Below, piece after piece: positions 56,790 to 64,000 of a stretch of 64,000 nt of DNA. This DNA is from Chlorobiaceae bacterium (GTDB lineage: Bacteria > Bacteroidota > Chlorobiia > Chlorobiales > Chlorobiaceae). Under the pieces are notes generated by a model. The model ran no database searches and was not told the origin of the DNA. It saw only the letters and a program-made list of their open reading frames with translations. The position numbers were made by a program, and so were the translations under genes. Where the stretch lies: the NCBI GenBank assembly GCA_013334965.1, contig JAAXWO010000006.1, positions 62,001 to 126,000 on the forward strand. Reading direction: 5' to 3'. Within the stretch, counting starts at the first letter, position 1. Each line of letters starts with the position of its first letter.

Positions 56790-57239
56790 TTAATACGTAG
56801 ACTGGGTTTCGATGACTGTCTGCAGCTCGTGGTATTGTTCGAACGGACCGAGCTTGCGGATATCCTCCGTCAGCGAATTGATCAGCTCTGCGAATTTTGC
56901 GCCTTCAGCGGCGCTGATCCACGAAAAACGGATACGCTGTTCCGGTATTCCCGTGAAGGCCAGAAGGGCGCGGAACACGGTCCATCGGCGACGTGCGTGG
57001 TAATTTCCCTGTGCGAAGTGGCAATCGCCCGGATGGCACCCGCTGACGAGTACGCCGTCCGCGCCTTTCTGCAACGCCTTGAGAATGAACATCGGACTGA
57101 TGCGCCCAGTGCAGGGAAGGCGGACGATCCTGACGTTCGACGCATATTTCATACGGCTCGTGCCTGCAAGGTCAGCTCCTGCGTAAGTGCAGTAGGTGCA
57201 GACAAAAGCTACTATTTTCGGTTCGAATGGTTCACTCAT
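56790..57239 (-). CDS. flxD: FlxD, MvhD-like electron-transfer subunit
   Basis: 149 residues of the MvhD/hydrogenase delta family: I-V-A-F-V-C-T-Y-C-T-Y-A-G-A-D at the start, V-R-L-P-C-T-G-R-I, and G-V-L-V-S-G-C-H-P-G-D-C-H-F, with Cys residues for a 2Fe-2S cluster. In methanogens MvhD connects hydrogenase to HdrA; here it should connect FlxABC to HdrA. Ten bases upstream of flxC. Confidence 0.92.
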   Translation of the reverse strand: MSEPFEPKIVAFVCTYCTYAGADLAGTSRMKYASNVRIVRLPCTGRISPMFILKALQKGADGVLVSGCHPGDCHFAQGNYHARRRWTVFRALLAFTGIPEQRIRFSWISAAEGAKFAELINSLTEDIRKLGPFEQYHELQTVIETQSTY

Positions 57240-57302
57240 CGGCTACTTCGGTCGCTTGGTTTATTGCTGTTACAGTTTTGCTTCTGGTTGGCTCAATGAT
57301 TT

Positions 57303-59273
57303 CTACAGAGCCATAACCTCAGCGAAAATCTGTTTTTCGGTGAATCCGGCAAGGTCAATGCTGTTGGAACGGCAGAAGCTTACGCAGGTGCCGCAACCCT
57401 GGCAGAGTCCGGGGTTAACGCTGGCCACCCGCTTGATGACGTTTCCGTTCCTGTCGGTGATGTCCCTGCGGTCGATCGCGTTGTAGGGACATGCAGTCAC
57501 GCAACCCCAGCAGCCTGCGCAGGTCGAGTCGCTGACCAGTGCCACCACGGGTTCGCGTTCGAGATGCTCGCGGCTGAACAGTCCGAGAATCTTTGCCGCA
57601 GCCGCAGACGCCTGGGCGACCGAATCCGGAATATCCTTAGGTGACTGGCATGCGCCGGCAAGGTAGATGCCTGCCGTAGCCGTTTCTACCGGGCGAAGTT
57701 TCAGGTGTGCTTCGTTGAAGAATCCATACTCGTCATATCCGATGCCGATCTTCTTGGCGAACTCCTTGGCGTCAGGCTGCGGCACCATGGCCGTGGCAAG
57801 CACCACCATGTCAGCCTCGACCTCCACAGGCCTGCCGAGCAGCATGTCGACGCCCCGGACAATGAGTTTGCCGTTCTGCTCGAACACCTTGCTCACGCGA
57901 CCCCTGACATATCCGGCCTGGTCCTCCTCGATGGCGCGACGGGTGAATTCATCATAACCCTTGCCGGCAGCACGGATATCCATGTAGAAGATCTTGGTGG
58001 TGCCATGGTGTACCTTATGGGCGTAAAGCATGGCATGCTTCGCGGTGTACATGCAGCAGATCTTTGAGCAGTACTTGACGCCCTTTGCCGCATCCCGCGA
58101 GCCTGCACACTGGATGAAGACTACGGTTTCCGGTTCCTTGCCGTCCGAAGGGCGCTTGATCTTGCCTGCGGTCGGTCCGCTGGCTGAAGCAAGCCTTTCG
58201 AAATGCAGCCCGGTGATCACATCCTTGTAGCGGCCATATCCGTACTCGCCGTAAAGGCTCGTGTCCTGTACCTGGAACCCGGTCGCCACGACGATGGCTC
58301 CGACCTCGATGCTCTCAATCGTGTCCTGCTGGTCGAAGTCGATACTGTCGATCTGGCAGGTCTTCTTGCAGATGGCGCACTTGCCGTTCTTGAAGTAGGT
58401 GCAGCGCGAACGATCGATGACCGGCACGTTGGGCACAGCCTGCGCGAACGGGGTGTAGATGGCCGTCCTGTTACCGAGTCCGCATTCGAATTCGCTCGGA
58501 ATCTTCTTGACAGGGCACTTCTGGATGCAGTCTCCGCAACCGGTACAGGTCTCCATTCGGACGTATCGGGCTTTTCGGCGCACCTTGACTGTGAAATTGC
58601 CGATATAGCCGTCGACCGACTCAACCTCGGAGTAGGTCATGACCGTGATGTTCGGATGCTGTACAGCCTCGACCATACGCGGCGTCAGGATGCACTGTGA
58701 GCAGTCGAGTGTCGGGAACGTTTCCGAAATCTGCGACATGTGCCCGCCTATTGACGGTTCCCGCTCGACAAGGACCACTTCGCGGCCTGCCGATGCGATG
58801 TCGAGTGCAGCCTGAATGCCTGCAATGCCGCCGCCGATGACCATGGCGCGTCGGGTGACCGGCACTGAAATGGGTTGAAGTTCGTTGTTGCGCTTGACCT
58901 TTTCCACAAGGGATCGGGTGATCTCGATCGCCTTTGCGGTGGCCTCATCCTTGTCCGTGTGGACCCAGGAGCACTGCTCCCTGATGTTGGCCAGTTCGAG
59001 CATGTATGGATTAAGGCCGGCTTCGGCGCAAGCCTTGCGGAACGTCTGCTCGTGCATCCTCGGGGAACAGGCAGCCACCACGACGCCTGTCAGGTTATGC
59101 TCCCTGACGGCTCTCTTGACGGTCTCCTGTCCGGGGTCGGAACAGAAATACTTATACTCGGTGCATATCTCTACGCCCGGATGTTCTGATATTGCCGCGA
59201 CCAGATTGGCGGTGTCGACCATCGAGGCGATATTTTCACCGCAGTGACAGACGAATACTCCTATTTTTGCCAT
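57303..59273 (-). CDS. hdrA: heterodisulfide reductase-like subunit A
   Basis: 656 residues. N-terminal C-H-C-G-E-N-I-A and A-A-C-S-P-R-M-H-E-Q-T-F, FAD site G-G-G-I-A-G-I-Q-A-A-L-D, T-L-D-C-S-Q-C-I-L-T-P-R-M. Fe-S motifs: C-T-G-C-G-D-C-I-Q-K-C-P, an inserted C-x-x-C-K-K-T-C, and two C-terminal ferredoxin clusters (C-A-G-C-W-G-C-V-T-A-C-P and C-Q-G-C-G-T-C-V-S-F-C). HdrA carries the bifurcating flavin in Hdr complexes. Sixty-three bases separate it from flxD, 334 from hdrCB. Confidence 0.95.
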   Translation of the reverse strand: MAKIGVFVCHCGENIASMVDTANLVAAISEHPGVEICTEYKYFCSDPGQETVKRAVREHNLTGVVVAACSPRMHEQTFRKACAEAGLNPYMLELANIREQCSWVHTDKDEATAKAIEITRSLVEKVKRNNELQPISVPVTRRAMVIGGGIAGIQAALDIASAGREVVLVEREPSIGGHMSQISETFPTLDCSQCILTPRMVEAVQHPNITVMTYSEVESVDGYIGNFTVKVRRKARYVRMETCTGCGDCIQKCPVKKIPSEFECGLGNRTAIYTPFAQAVPNVPVIDRSRCTYFKNGKCAICKKTCQIDSIDFDQQDTIESIEVGAIVVATGFQVQDTSLYGEYGYGRYKDVITGLHFERLASASGPTAGKIKRPSDGKEPETVVFIQCAGSRDAAKGVKYCSKICCMYTAKHAMLYAHKVHHGTTKIFYMDIRAAGKGYDEFTRRAIEEDQAGYVRGRVSKVFEQNGKLIVRGVDMLLGRPVEVEADMVVLATAMVPQPDAKEFAKKIGIGYDEYGFFNEAHLKLRPVETATAGIYLAGACQSPKDIPDSVAQASAAAAKILGLFSREHLEREPVVALVSDSTCAGCWGCVTACPYNAIDRRDITDRNGNVIKRVASVNPGLCQGCGTCVSFCRSNSIDLAGFTEKQIFAEVMAL

Positions 59274-59335
59274 CCTGAAGCCTTGATTTAAGGTGTTTCC
59301 GGTACCGACGGGCTCAACCGCCGTGTACCGACAGA

Positions 59336-59533
59336 CTATTGGACAATCAATCCTTCATGCCGCTGTTTCGTTAGCCATTCAGCGGCGTATTGCAGGATTT
59401 GCGTATTGAGAGCAGGTTCATTCACCATGCTGTTGCCTGCCAGGCCGGACATGTACGGGCGATTTCCGGCAAGATGACCAAGACAAAAACATTCAGGGTC
59501 TATATACTGAGGTTTGGATGCCACGGTTAACAT
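59336..59533 (-). CDS. possible small protein between hdrCB and hdrA
   Basis: 65 residues from ATG 59533, with a weak GAGTG upstream. The sequence (P-E-C-F-C-L-G-H-L-A-G-N-R-P-Y-M-S-G-L-A-G-N) reads as protein-like and contains C-F-C, but there is no recognisable domain. It fills much of the 334-base gap in the hdr operon. It could be a real accessory peptide or chance. Confidence 0.4.
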   Translation of the reverse strand: MLTVASKPQYIDPECFCLGHLAGNRPYMSGLAGNSMVNEPALNTQILQYAAEWLTKQRHEGLIVQ

Positions 59534-59607
59534 CGGTCACTCAAACGTTCAGTGGCAAACTTTCAATGTACGAATCAAACCCTCTTTTTTCATACACAGG
59601 GAGCAGA

Positions 59608-61110
59608 TTAAAGGTTTCTGACCATGTCTATCGCCTGCACGAAATGTTTGTCCAGCGCGACCTCTTCAGGGGTTGCGCCGCATGCCAGGCCGACAAGATC
59701 CGATATATAGTAAACAGGCATCGCGTTCACATCGCTGTACCGCTTTCTCATACTCTCCTGACGCATGTCGAGGTTGGTGTGGCAGAGCGGACAGGCCACA
59801 ACAAATGCGCGGGCTCCGTTTGCCGCTGCGTTGTCGGCGATTTTGTGCGTCAGGTCTTCGATCATCTCCTGCTGGGCCATCGTCAGTCCCGCGCCGCAGC
59901 ACTCGACCTTGTAAGCCCAATCCACCGGTTTTGCCCCGAGAGCCTCGATGATCTTCTCCATCTTGGTCGGATTTTCAGGGTCATCGTAGCCCATGGATTC
60001 GAAAGGACGGACGAGTAGGCAACCGTAGTAACAGGCCAGCGAAAGATCCTTCAGGGGCCTGGTTACCCTGTTCCTGATCTGTTCTGTGCCGATTCCTTCG
60101 AGCAGTTGCATGACGCCGATGAACTGGGCCTTGCATACCGGTTCGGTGCCCGTGACGCTCTTAAGGTCTGCACGAAGCTCTTCCGATTCTATGAGCGCCT
60201 TTCGTGCGGTAACCTGTCGGTTCAGGCACGCTGCGCATGGAGCGAGTACGTATTCCATGCCCTGGGCGTCGGCCAGCGCCTGGTTCCTTGCAGGCAACAG
60301 CATGGCGAGTTTATGGTTGGTCGCGTGGGCCGAACTTGCGCCGCAGCAGTTCCAGTCCTCAATCTCCCTGAGCTTGATGCCGAGGTGCTCGCACATGTTG
60401 CGGACAGAGATATCGTAATCCTTGGCTGTGCCCGAAAGCGAACAGCCGGGGTAGTACCCGATCGTCATGCCGGGAGTGATCCTTACTGGCTCATCCGGCT
60501 TGAAGGTTCTCTTTACAGGCTTCCGTCTTGGGGCCAGCGAATGGCTCTCCTGTTCGGAAAGCTGGAAAATCTTCTCTATCTGATCTTTGCCTTCGACGCT
60601 CTCTTTGGAAGTAAACGCGCTGAGCGGGTGGATCTTGCCCTGTTTGATCATCTTGATTCCGGCACCGGCATCCTGCATGAAGGTACGGGTACGCAGCTTG
60701 TAGCTGTTGACGAGAGCCAGCTCCTGCAATCGGCCGCTTTTACGTACCGTGGCAAGGAATGAGGAGTGGAAGGCCGTGACCAGCTTTTTGGACCGGTCGG
60801 AAGAGATGATGTCGCTCTTGATGGCCATCTCCCTCAGGGAATCCATGGTCCCGGCGATCTCAAGGTTCTGCGGGCACCTTGACGTACATGTCATACATCC
60901 GATGCAGTACCAGAGAGAGTCGCTTTGCATCGCTTCCTCGACGTATCCGGCCTGAATAAGGCGCATGATCCTGGCCGGAGGATTGTCCATGAACCCGCCG
61001 GCAGGACAACCGGCGGTACATTTGCCGCATTGGTAGCAGCAGGCATAATTATTGCCTGTCGTCTGTTCGAGCTGCTGCTTCAATGAATCTGTACGAATAT
61101 TATGCTCCAT
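59608..61110 (-). CDS. fused HdrC-HdrB (HdrD-like) heterodisulfide reductase subunit
   Basis: 500 residues. Residues ~20-95 are the HdrC part, with two 4Fe-4S motifs (C-C-Y-Q-C-G-K-C-T-A-G-C-P and C-I-G-C-M-T-C-T-S-R-C-P). Residues ~215-495 are the HdrB part with two CCG domains: G-C-S-L-S-G ... W-N-C-C-G-A ... A-P-C-A-A-C and C-Y-Y-G-C-L ... E-C-C-G-A-G ... C-P-L-C-H. These bind the non-cubane clusters that reduce disulfides. The single chain resembles HdrD of Methanosarcina. It is first in transcription order for the whole flx-hdr operon. The acceptor disulfide is unknown. Confidence 0.9.
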   Translation of the reverse strand: MEHNIRTDSLKQQLEQTTGNNYACCYQCGKCTAGCPAGGFMDNPPARIMRLIQAGYVEEAMQSDSLWYCIGCMTCTSRCPQNLEIAGTMDSLREMAIKSDIISSDRSKKLVTAFHSSFLATVRKSGRLQELALVNSYKLRTRTFMQDAGAGIKMIKQGKIHPLSAFTSKESVEGKDQIEKIFQLSEQESHSLAPRRKPVKRTFKPDEPVRITPGMTIGYYPGCSLSGTAKDYDISVRNMCEHLGIKLREIEDWNCCGASSAHATNHKLAMLLPARNQALADAQGMEYVLAPCAACLNRQVTARKALIESEELRADLKSVTGTEPVCKAQFIGVMQLLEGIGTEQIRNRVTRPLKDLSLACYYGCLLVRPFESMGYDDPENPTKMEKIIEALGAKPVDWAYKVECCGAGLTMAQQEMIEDLTHKIADNAAANGARAFVVACPLCHTNLDMRQESMRKRYSDVNAMPVYYISDLVGLACGATPEEVALDKHFVQAIDMVRNL

Positions 61111-61405
61111 CGATTCGATGACTGCCTGATTTTATGACACTCTGAAAACTGCTGCGCGACTCTGTTGCTCGGTTGGGTATTACCCACTTTGCTTCCTGAC
61201 CGCGCTAATGCAAAGGCTCAGAAGTGCCTTATATTTTGGATGAATTCGTGCGGGTTCAACAAGGGAATGAGGTTTTATTTTAATAAAAAATACACTAATG
61301 TCCAATTAAGGGGGTTTATTTTGTTTCTGGTATCGCAGTTATAACCCCTCAAAAGTTTCTGCTGCTTTATAAATCTACTGTATCATTAAATAACCAACGA
61401 AACAT
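61111..61405. promoter_or_regulatory. divergent promoter region, hdrCB and mscL
   Basis: 295 bases between the divergent genes, A+T-rich towards mscL. AGGGGGTT at about 61308 and AACCCCTC at about 61346 are complementary and could form a hairpin. No sharper operator was found. Confidence 0.5.
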
Positions 61406-61861
61406 ATGCTGAAAGAGTTCAAAGAGTTTGCATTGAAGGGCAATGTGGTTGATATGGCTGTAGGCATAATCATCGGAGGTGGTTTCGGGGCGCTCGTCAA
61501 CTCCCTGGTCACCGATATGCTCATGCCGCCGCTTGGCCTTCTCCTGAAGGGGGTTGACTTTTCCAACCTGTTCTTTGTTCTCAGGGATGGAGCCCAGCCG
61601 GGCCCCTACCTGGCTCTCGCCGAAGCCAAACGTGCGGGCGCTGTTACGCTCAATTACGGCCTGTTTTTCAATGCAGTAATCGGATTTCTCATCATGGCTT
61701 TTGCCGTGTATCTGCTGGTTCGTGCGGTCAACAGGTTGCGCACTCCAAAAGCCTCAGCAGCGCCGGCATCAGCTCCTGTAACCACAAAAGAGTGTCCCTT
61801 CTGCTGCTCGACAGTGCCTTTAAAAGCCGTCAGGTGTCCGAATTGCACGTCTCAGCTCTAA
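61406..61861 (+). CDS. mscL: large-conductance mechanosensitive channel
   Basis: 151 residues. N-terminal amphipathic helix and pore helix (E-F-A-L-K-G-N-V-V-D-M-A-V-G-I-I-I-G-G-G-F-G), P-P-L-G-L-L, and a second membrane helix near 85-105. At the C-terminus a linker rich in Ala/Pro leads to C-P-F-C-C-S-T ... C-P-N-C-T-S-Q-L, a zinc-ribbon-like C-x-x-C / C-x-x-C motif not found in E. coli MscL but present in a subset of homologues. Opens under hypo-osmotic shock. Monocistronic. Confidence 0.96.
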   Translation: MLKEFKEFALKGNVVDMAVGIIIGGGFGALVNSLVTDMLMPPLGLLLKGVDFSNLFFVLRDGAQPGPYLALAEAKRAGAVTLNYGLFFNAVIGFLIMAFAVYLLVRAVNRLRTPKASAAPASAPVTTKECPFCCSTVPLKAVRCPNCTSQL

Positions 61862-61971
61862 AAAAAGCGCGAATTTATGGAGATCAACGCCTTTTTGTTT
61901 ATGATAAGTACTGTTCGACTGCGCTCAGGCAGTGAATTATTACCGTATTAACGAATACCCGGATATCAGCC

Positions 61972-63183
61972 ATGTTCGACGAAATTGAATTTGACAAGAT
62001 CAAGAGGCTTCCAAAATATGTTTTTGCTGCCGTGAACGAGCTGAAGATGGCTGAGCGGAGAGCAGGGGAGGATGTCATCGACTTTTCGATGGGCAACCCG
62101 GACGGTCCCACTCCGCAGCACATCATCGACAAACTCGTCGAAAGCGTCAACAAGCCCAAGACGCATGGTTACTCTGTCTCCAAGGGCATCTACAAGCTTC
62201 GCGGAGCCGTTGGCTCCTGGTACCGGAACAAATACAACGTCGATCTCGATCTCGACAGGGAGGTCGTCGTGACCATGGGTTCCAAGGAGGGGTATGCCCA
62301 CCTCGTACAGGCCATCACAAATCCTGGCGACCTTGCCATCGTGCCCGACCCCTGCTACCCGATCCACTCCCAGGCGTTTATCCTCGCAGGCGGCAACGTG
62401 CATCGCATGAAGCTCGAAATGAACCCTGACTTCACTCTCGACGAGGAGGCATTTTTCAGCAATATCGAAACGGCTTTACGCGAATCGTCGCCCAAGCCGA
62501 AGTACCTGGTGGTCAACTTCCCGAACAACCCGACAACCGCCACCGTCGAGCTTCCTTTCTACGAACGGCTGGTCGAACTGGCCCGTAAGGAGAGGTTCTA
62601 CATCATCAGCGACATCGCCTACGCCGAAATCACCTTTGACGGCTATGTCACCCCCTCCATCCTGCAGGTCCCCGGCGCCAAGGATGTCGCCGTCGAAAGC
62701 TACACCCTCTCGAAGACCTACAACATGGCAGGATGGCGCGTCGGTTTCATGGTCGGCAACGCCAAACTGATCGGAGCGCTGGAAAAGATCAAGAGCTGGC
62801 TCGACTATGGAACCTTCACCCCGATCCAGGTGGCATCGACCATCGCGCTCACCGAAGACCAGAGCTGCGTCAGGGAGATCAGCGAAGTATACCGCAAACG
62901 CCGCGACGTGCTCATTTCCAGCTTCGCCAACGCCGGCTGGAACATCGTGACTCCACGCGCATCTATGTTCGTATGGGCGAAGATTCCTGATCCGATGCTC
63001 AGCATGGGAAGCCTCGAATTCAGCAAGAAACTGCTTATCGAAGGCAAGGTAGCCGTCAGCCCGGGCATCGGGTTCGGCAACTACGGAGACGACTATGTCA
63101 GGGTAGCCATGATCGAAAACGAAGAACGCATCCGCCAGGCCGCCAGGAACATCAAGAAATTCCTGAAAAACAACGGCTGCTGA
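61972..63183 (+). CDS. class I/II aminotransferase, alanine transaminase-like (AlaC)
   Basis: 403 residues. Substrate-end motif R-L-P-K-Y-V-F-A-A-V-N-E-L-K, M-G-N-P-D-G-P-T-P, N-F-P-N-N-P-T-T-A-T, and the PLP Lys in S-Y-T-L-S-K-T-Y-N-M-A-G-W-R-V-G-F. The set of motifs fits the AlaC/YfbQ group of fold-type I aminotransferases that make alanine from pyruvate and glutamate. Other class I activities such as LL-diaminopimelate aminotransferase are possible, but the N-terminal signature favours AlaC. Followed by the repeat array, with no terminator of standard form. Confidence 0.92.
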   Translation: MFDEIEFDKIKRLPKYVFAAVNELKMAERRAGEDVIDFSMGNPDGPTPQHIIDKLVESVNKPKTHGYSVSKGIYKLRGAVGSWYRNKYNVDLDLDREVVVTMGSKEGYAHLVQAITNPGDLAIVPDPCYPIHSQAFILAGGNVHRMKLEMNPDFTLDEEAFFSNIETALRESSPKPKYLVVNFPNNPTTATVELPFYERLVELARKERFYIISDIAYAEITFDGYVTPSILQVPGAKDVAVESYTLSKTYNMAGWRVGFMVGNAKLIGALEKIKSWLDYGTFTPIQVASTIALTEDQSCVREISEVYRKRRDVLISSFANAGWNIVTPRASMFVWAKIPDPMLSMGSLEFSKKLLIEGKVAVSPGIGFGNYGDDYVRVAMIENEERIRQAARNIKKFLKNNGC

Positions 63184-63821
63184 GTACCTTGAAGCTTCGT
63201 TGAATCGCTTGAAGGATGTTGGACTGAAGTCCTGATTATAATATTGAGTCAGCTGACCCCGGACTGAAGTCCGGGGCAACTGAAGAGGGGTAAGATATTA
63301 TATCTACTACATTTCATTAGCCTCGGGCATCAGACCTTCCATATTCAAGAGGGCGTCATTCCTCTGGACATTAAGACCTCATACATCCCATTTGCTCCGG
63401 GCATCAGACCTTCCATATTCAAGAGGGCGTCATTCCTCTGGACATTAAGACCTCATACATCCCATTTGCTCCGGGCATCAGACCTTCCATATTCAAGAGG
63501 CCTTCATTCCTCTGGACATTAAGACCTCATACATCCCATTTGCTCCGGGCATCAGTCCTTCCATATTCAAGAGGCCTTCATTCCTCTGGACATTAAGACC
63601 TCATACATCCCAGTAGCCCCGGACTTCAGACCTTCCATATTCAAGAGGGCGTCATTCCTCTGGACATTAAGACCTCATACATCCCATTTGCTCCGGGCTT
63701 CAGTCCTTCCATATTCAGGAGGCCTTCATTCCTCTGGACATTAAGACTTCTTGCATTCAGTTGCCCCGGACTTCAGTCCGGGGTGACAGGCAAAAAAATC
63801 CTGGGCTTTAGCCCAATATCT
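63184..63821. repeat. 74-bp tandem array flanked by inverted hairpin elements
   Basis: 638 bases with no gene. From about 63325 to 63771 six near-identical 74-bp units lie head to tail (starting ...GGGCATCAGACCTTCCATA), period exactly 74 except the last (73). They are bracketed by two inverted copies of a ~28-base element containing CCCCGGACT-GA-AGTCCGGGG (63257-63276 and 63764-63783). Units 5 and 6 show intermediate forms (GGACTTCAG, GGGCTTCAG), which link the array to the hairpin element. Not CRISPR: the units are contiguous with no variable spacers. Confidence 0.92.
63791..63817 (-). terminator. terminator of the transposase-like gene
   Basis: On the minus strand TGGGCT-AA-AGCCCA followed by GGA and seven T residues, 7 bases past the stop codon at 63822. 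Confidence 0.7.
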
Positions 63822-64000
63822 TCATTCCGTGTTCATGCCATCCGTCCTCCCATCTACCTCCCTGAACCCGAATTTCTCAATGAATTCCTTGTACTCATCG
63901 GCGAAACTTTTCACCCGGTGATGCTCTGTCTGACCGTTGATGTAGTTGCGCACGTTATCTGCCTGCGACTCACTGACCGAAACAGCGAAATAATCTTTCT
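63822..64000 (-). CDS. REP-associated tyrosine transposase (RAYT/IS200-like), C-terminus only
   Basis: Only the last 59 codons are in the window; the gene continues past the right edge. The reading frame gives A-V-S-V-S-E-S-Q-A-D-N-V-R-N-Y-I and then N-G-Q-T-E-H-H-R-V-K-S-F with E-Y-K-E-F-I-E-K-F-G-F, the diagnostic C-terminal helix of Y1-transposase proteins of the RAYT type. The catalytic HUH and Tyr motifs lie outside the window. It is immediately next to the hairpin/tandem array, which is the expected partner of a RAYT. Whether the gene is intact cannot be judged. Confidence 0.85.
   Translation of the reverse strand, partial: KDYFAVSVSESQADNVRNYINGQTEHHRVKSFADEYKEFIEKFGFREVDGRTDGMNTE

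Noticed and set aside
63325-63771. CRISPR array
   Set aside because: The 74-bp units are contiguous, with no unique spacers and no cas genes.

Overview
The window looks like chromosomal DNA of a Gram-negative anaerobe, most plausibly a green sulfur bacterium (Chlorobiaceae). That assignment is an inference from gene content: an Flx-Hdr type NADH/heterodisulfide-reductase-like electron-bifurcation cluster, an outer-membrane porin and RND efflux genes, and the general look of the proteins. No rRNA gene was seen, so the taxon is not proven. I saw no tRNA, CRISPR array or complete insertion sequence.

Region 1 (1-13194, all minus strand) is the 5' part of an extracellular contractile injection system (eCIS, Afp/PVC-like). 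In transcription order it carries a Pvc16/DUF4255 cap-type protein, an unknown 338-aa protein, a large sheath, two tube proteins, a DUF5908 peptide, a LysM tube-terminal protein, a VgrG-like spike, a PAAR tip, a gp25 baseplate protein, a giant baseplate-J-like protein and a second baseplate protein that runs off the left edge. Genes are packed with GTGA or TGATG overlaps. The AAA+ ATPase and any effector cargo would lie beyond the window.

Region 2 (13195-25200) has TrmH, two tandem metallophosphoesterase paralogues and methylglyoxal synthase, then a translationally coupled trio (Cys/Asn-ladder repeat protein, CYTH-like/CHAD protein, ParA-like ATPase), polyphosphate kinase, and a HAD phosphatase/methyltransferase pair. 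Region 3 (25200-33900) is a phosphate-uptake island: porin, two PstS paralogues, PstC, an unusually long PstA, PstB, PhoU and a second PhoU-like protein. Direct repeats with 11-bp periodicity (core T[T/C]AACA-N5-T[T/C]AACA) lie upstream of the repeat-protein/CHAD/ParA operon and of the porin, so both sets may belong to one Pho-type regulon. The most interesting hypothesis here is that the trio handles polyphosphate granules: CHAD binds polyphosphate, ParA-type ATPases position cargo, and ppk1 makes the polymer.

Region 4 (34000-53900) is mixed: an RND efflux pair, a DoxX-like protein, a polytopic protein with oxidase-like histidines, a glycosyltransferase, an SDR, an orphan Nif11-domain peptide, an alpha/beta hydrolase, two different PII-type cation ATPases around an APC permease, a metacaspase, and a MurB homologue fused to a DOMON-like domain. 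Region 5 (54055-61110, minus) encodes FlxABCD, HdrA and a fused HdrC-HdrB (HdrD-like) protein. Region 6 (61400-64000) has MscL, an alanine-type aminotransferase, and a 74-bp tandem array bracketed by inverted copies of a hairpin element, next to the C-terminus of a REP-associated tyrosine transposase.
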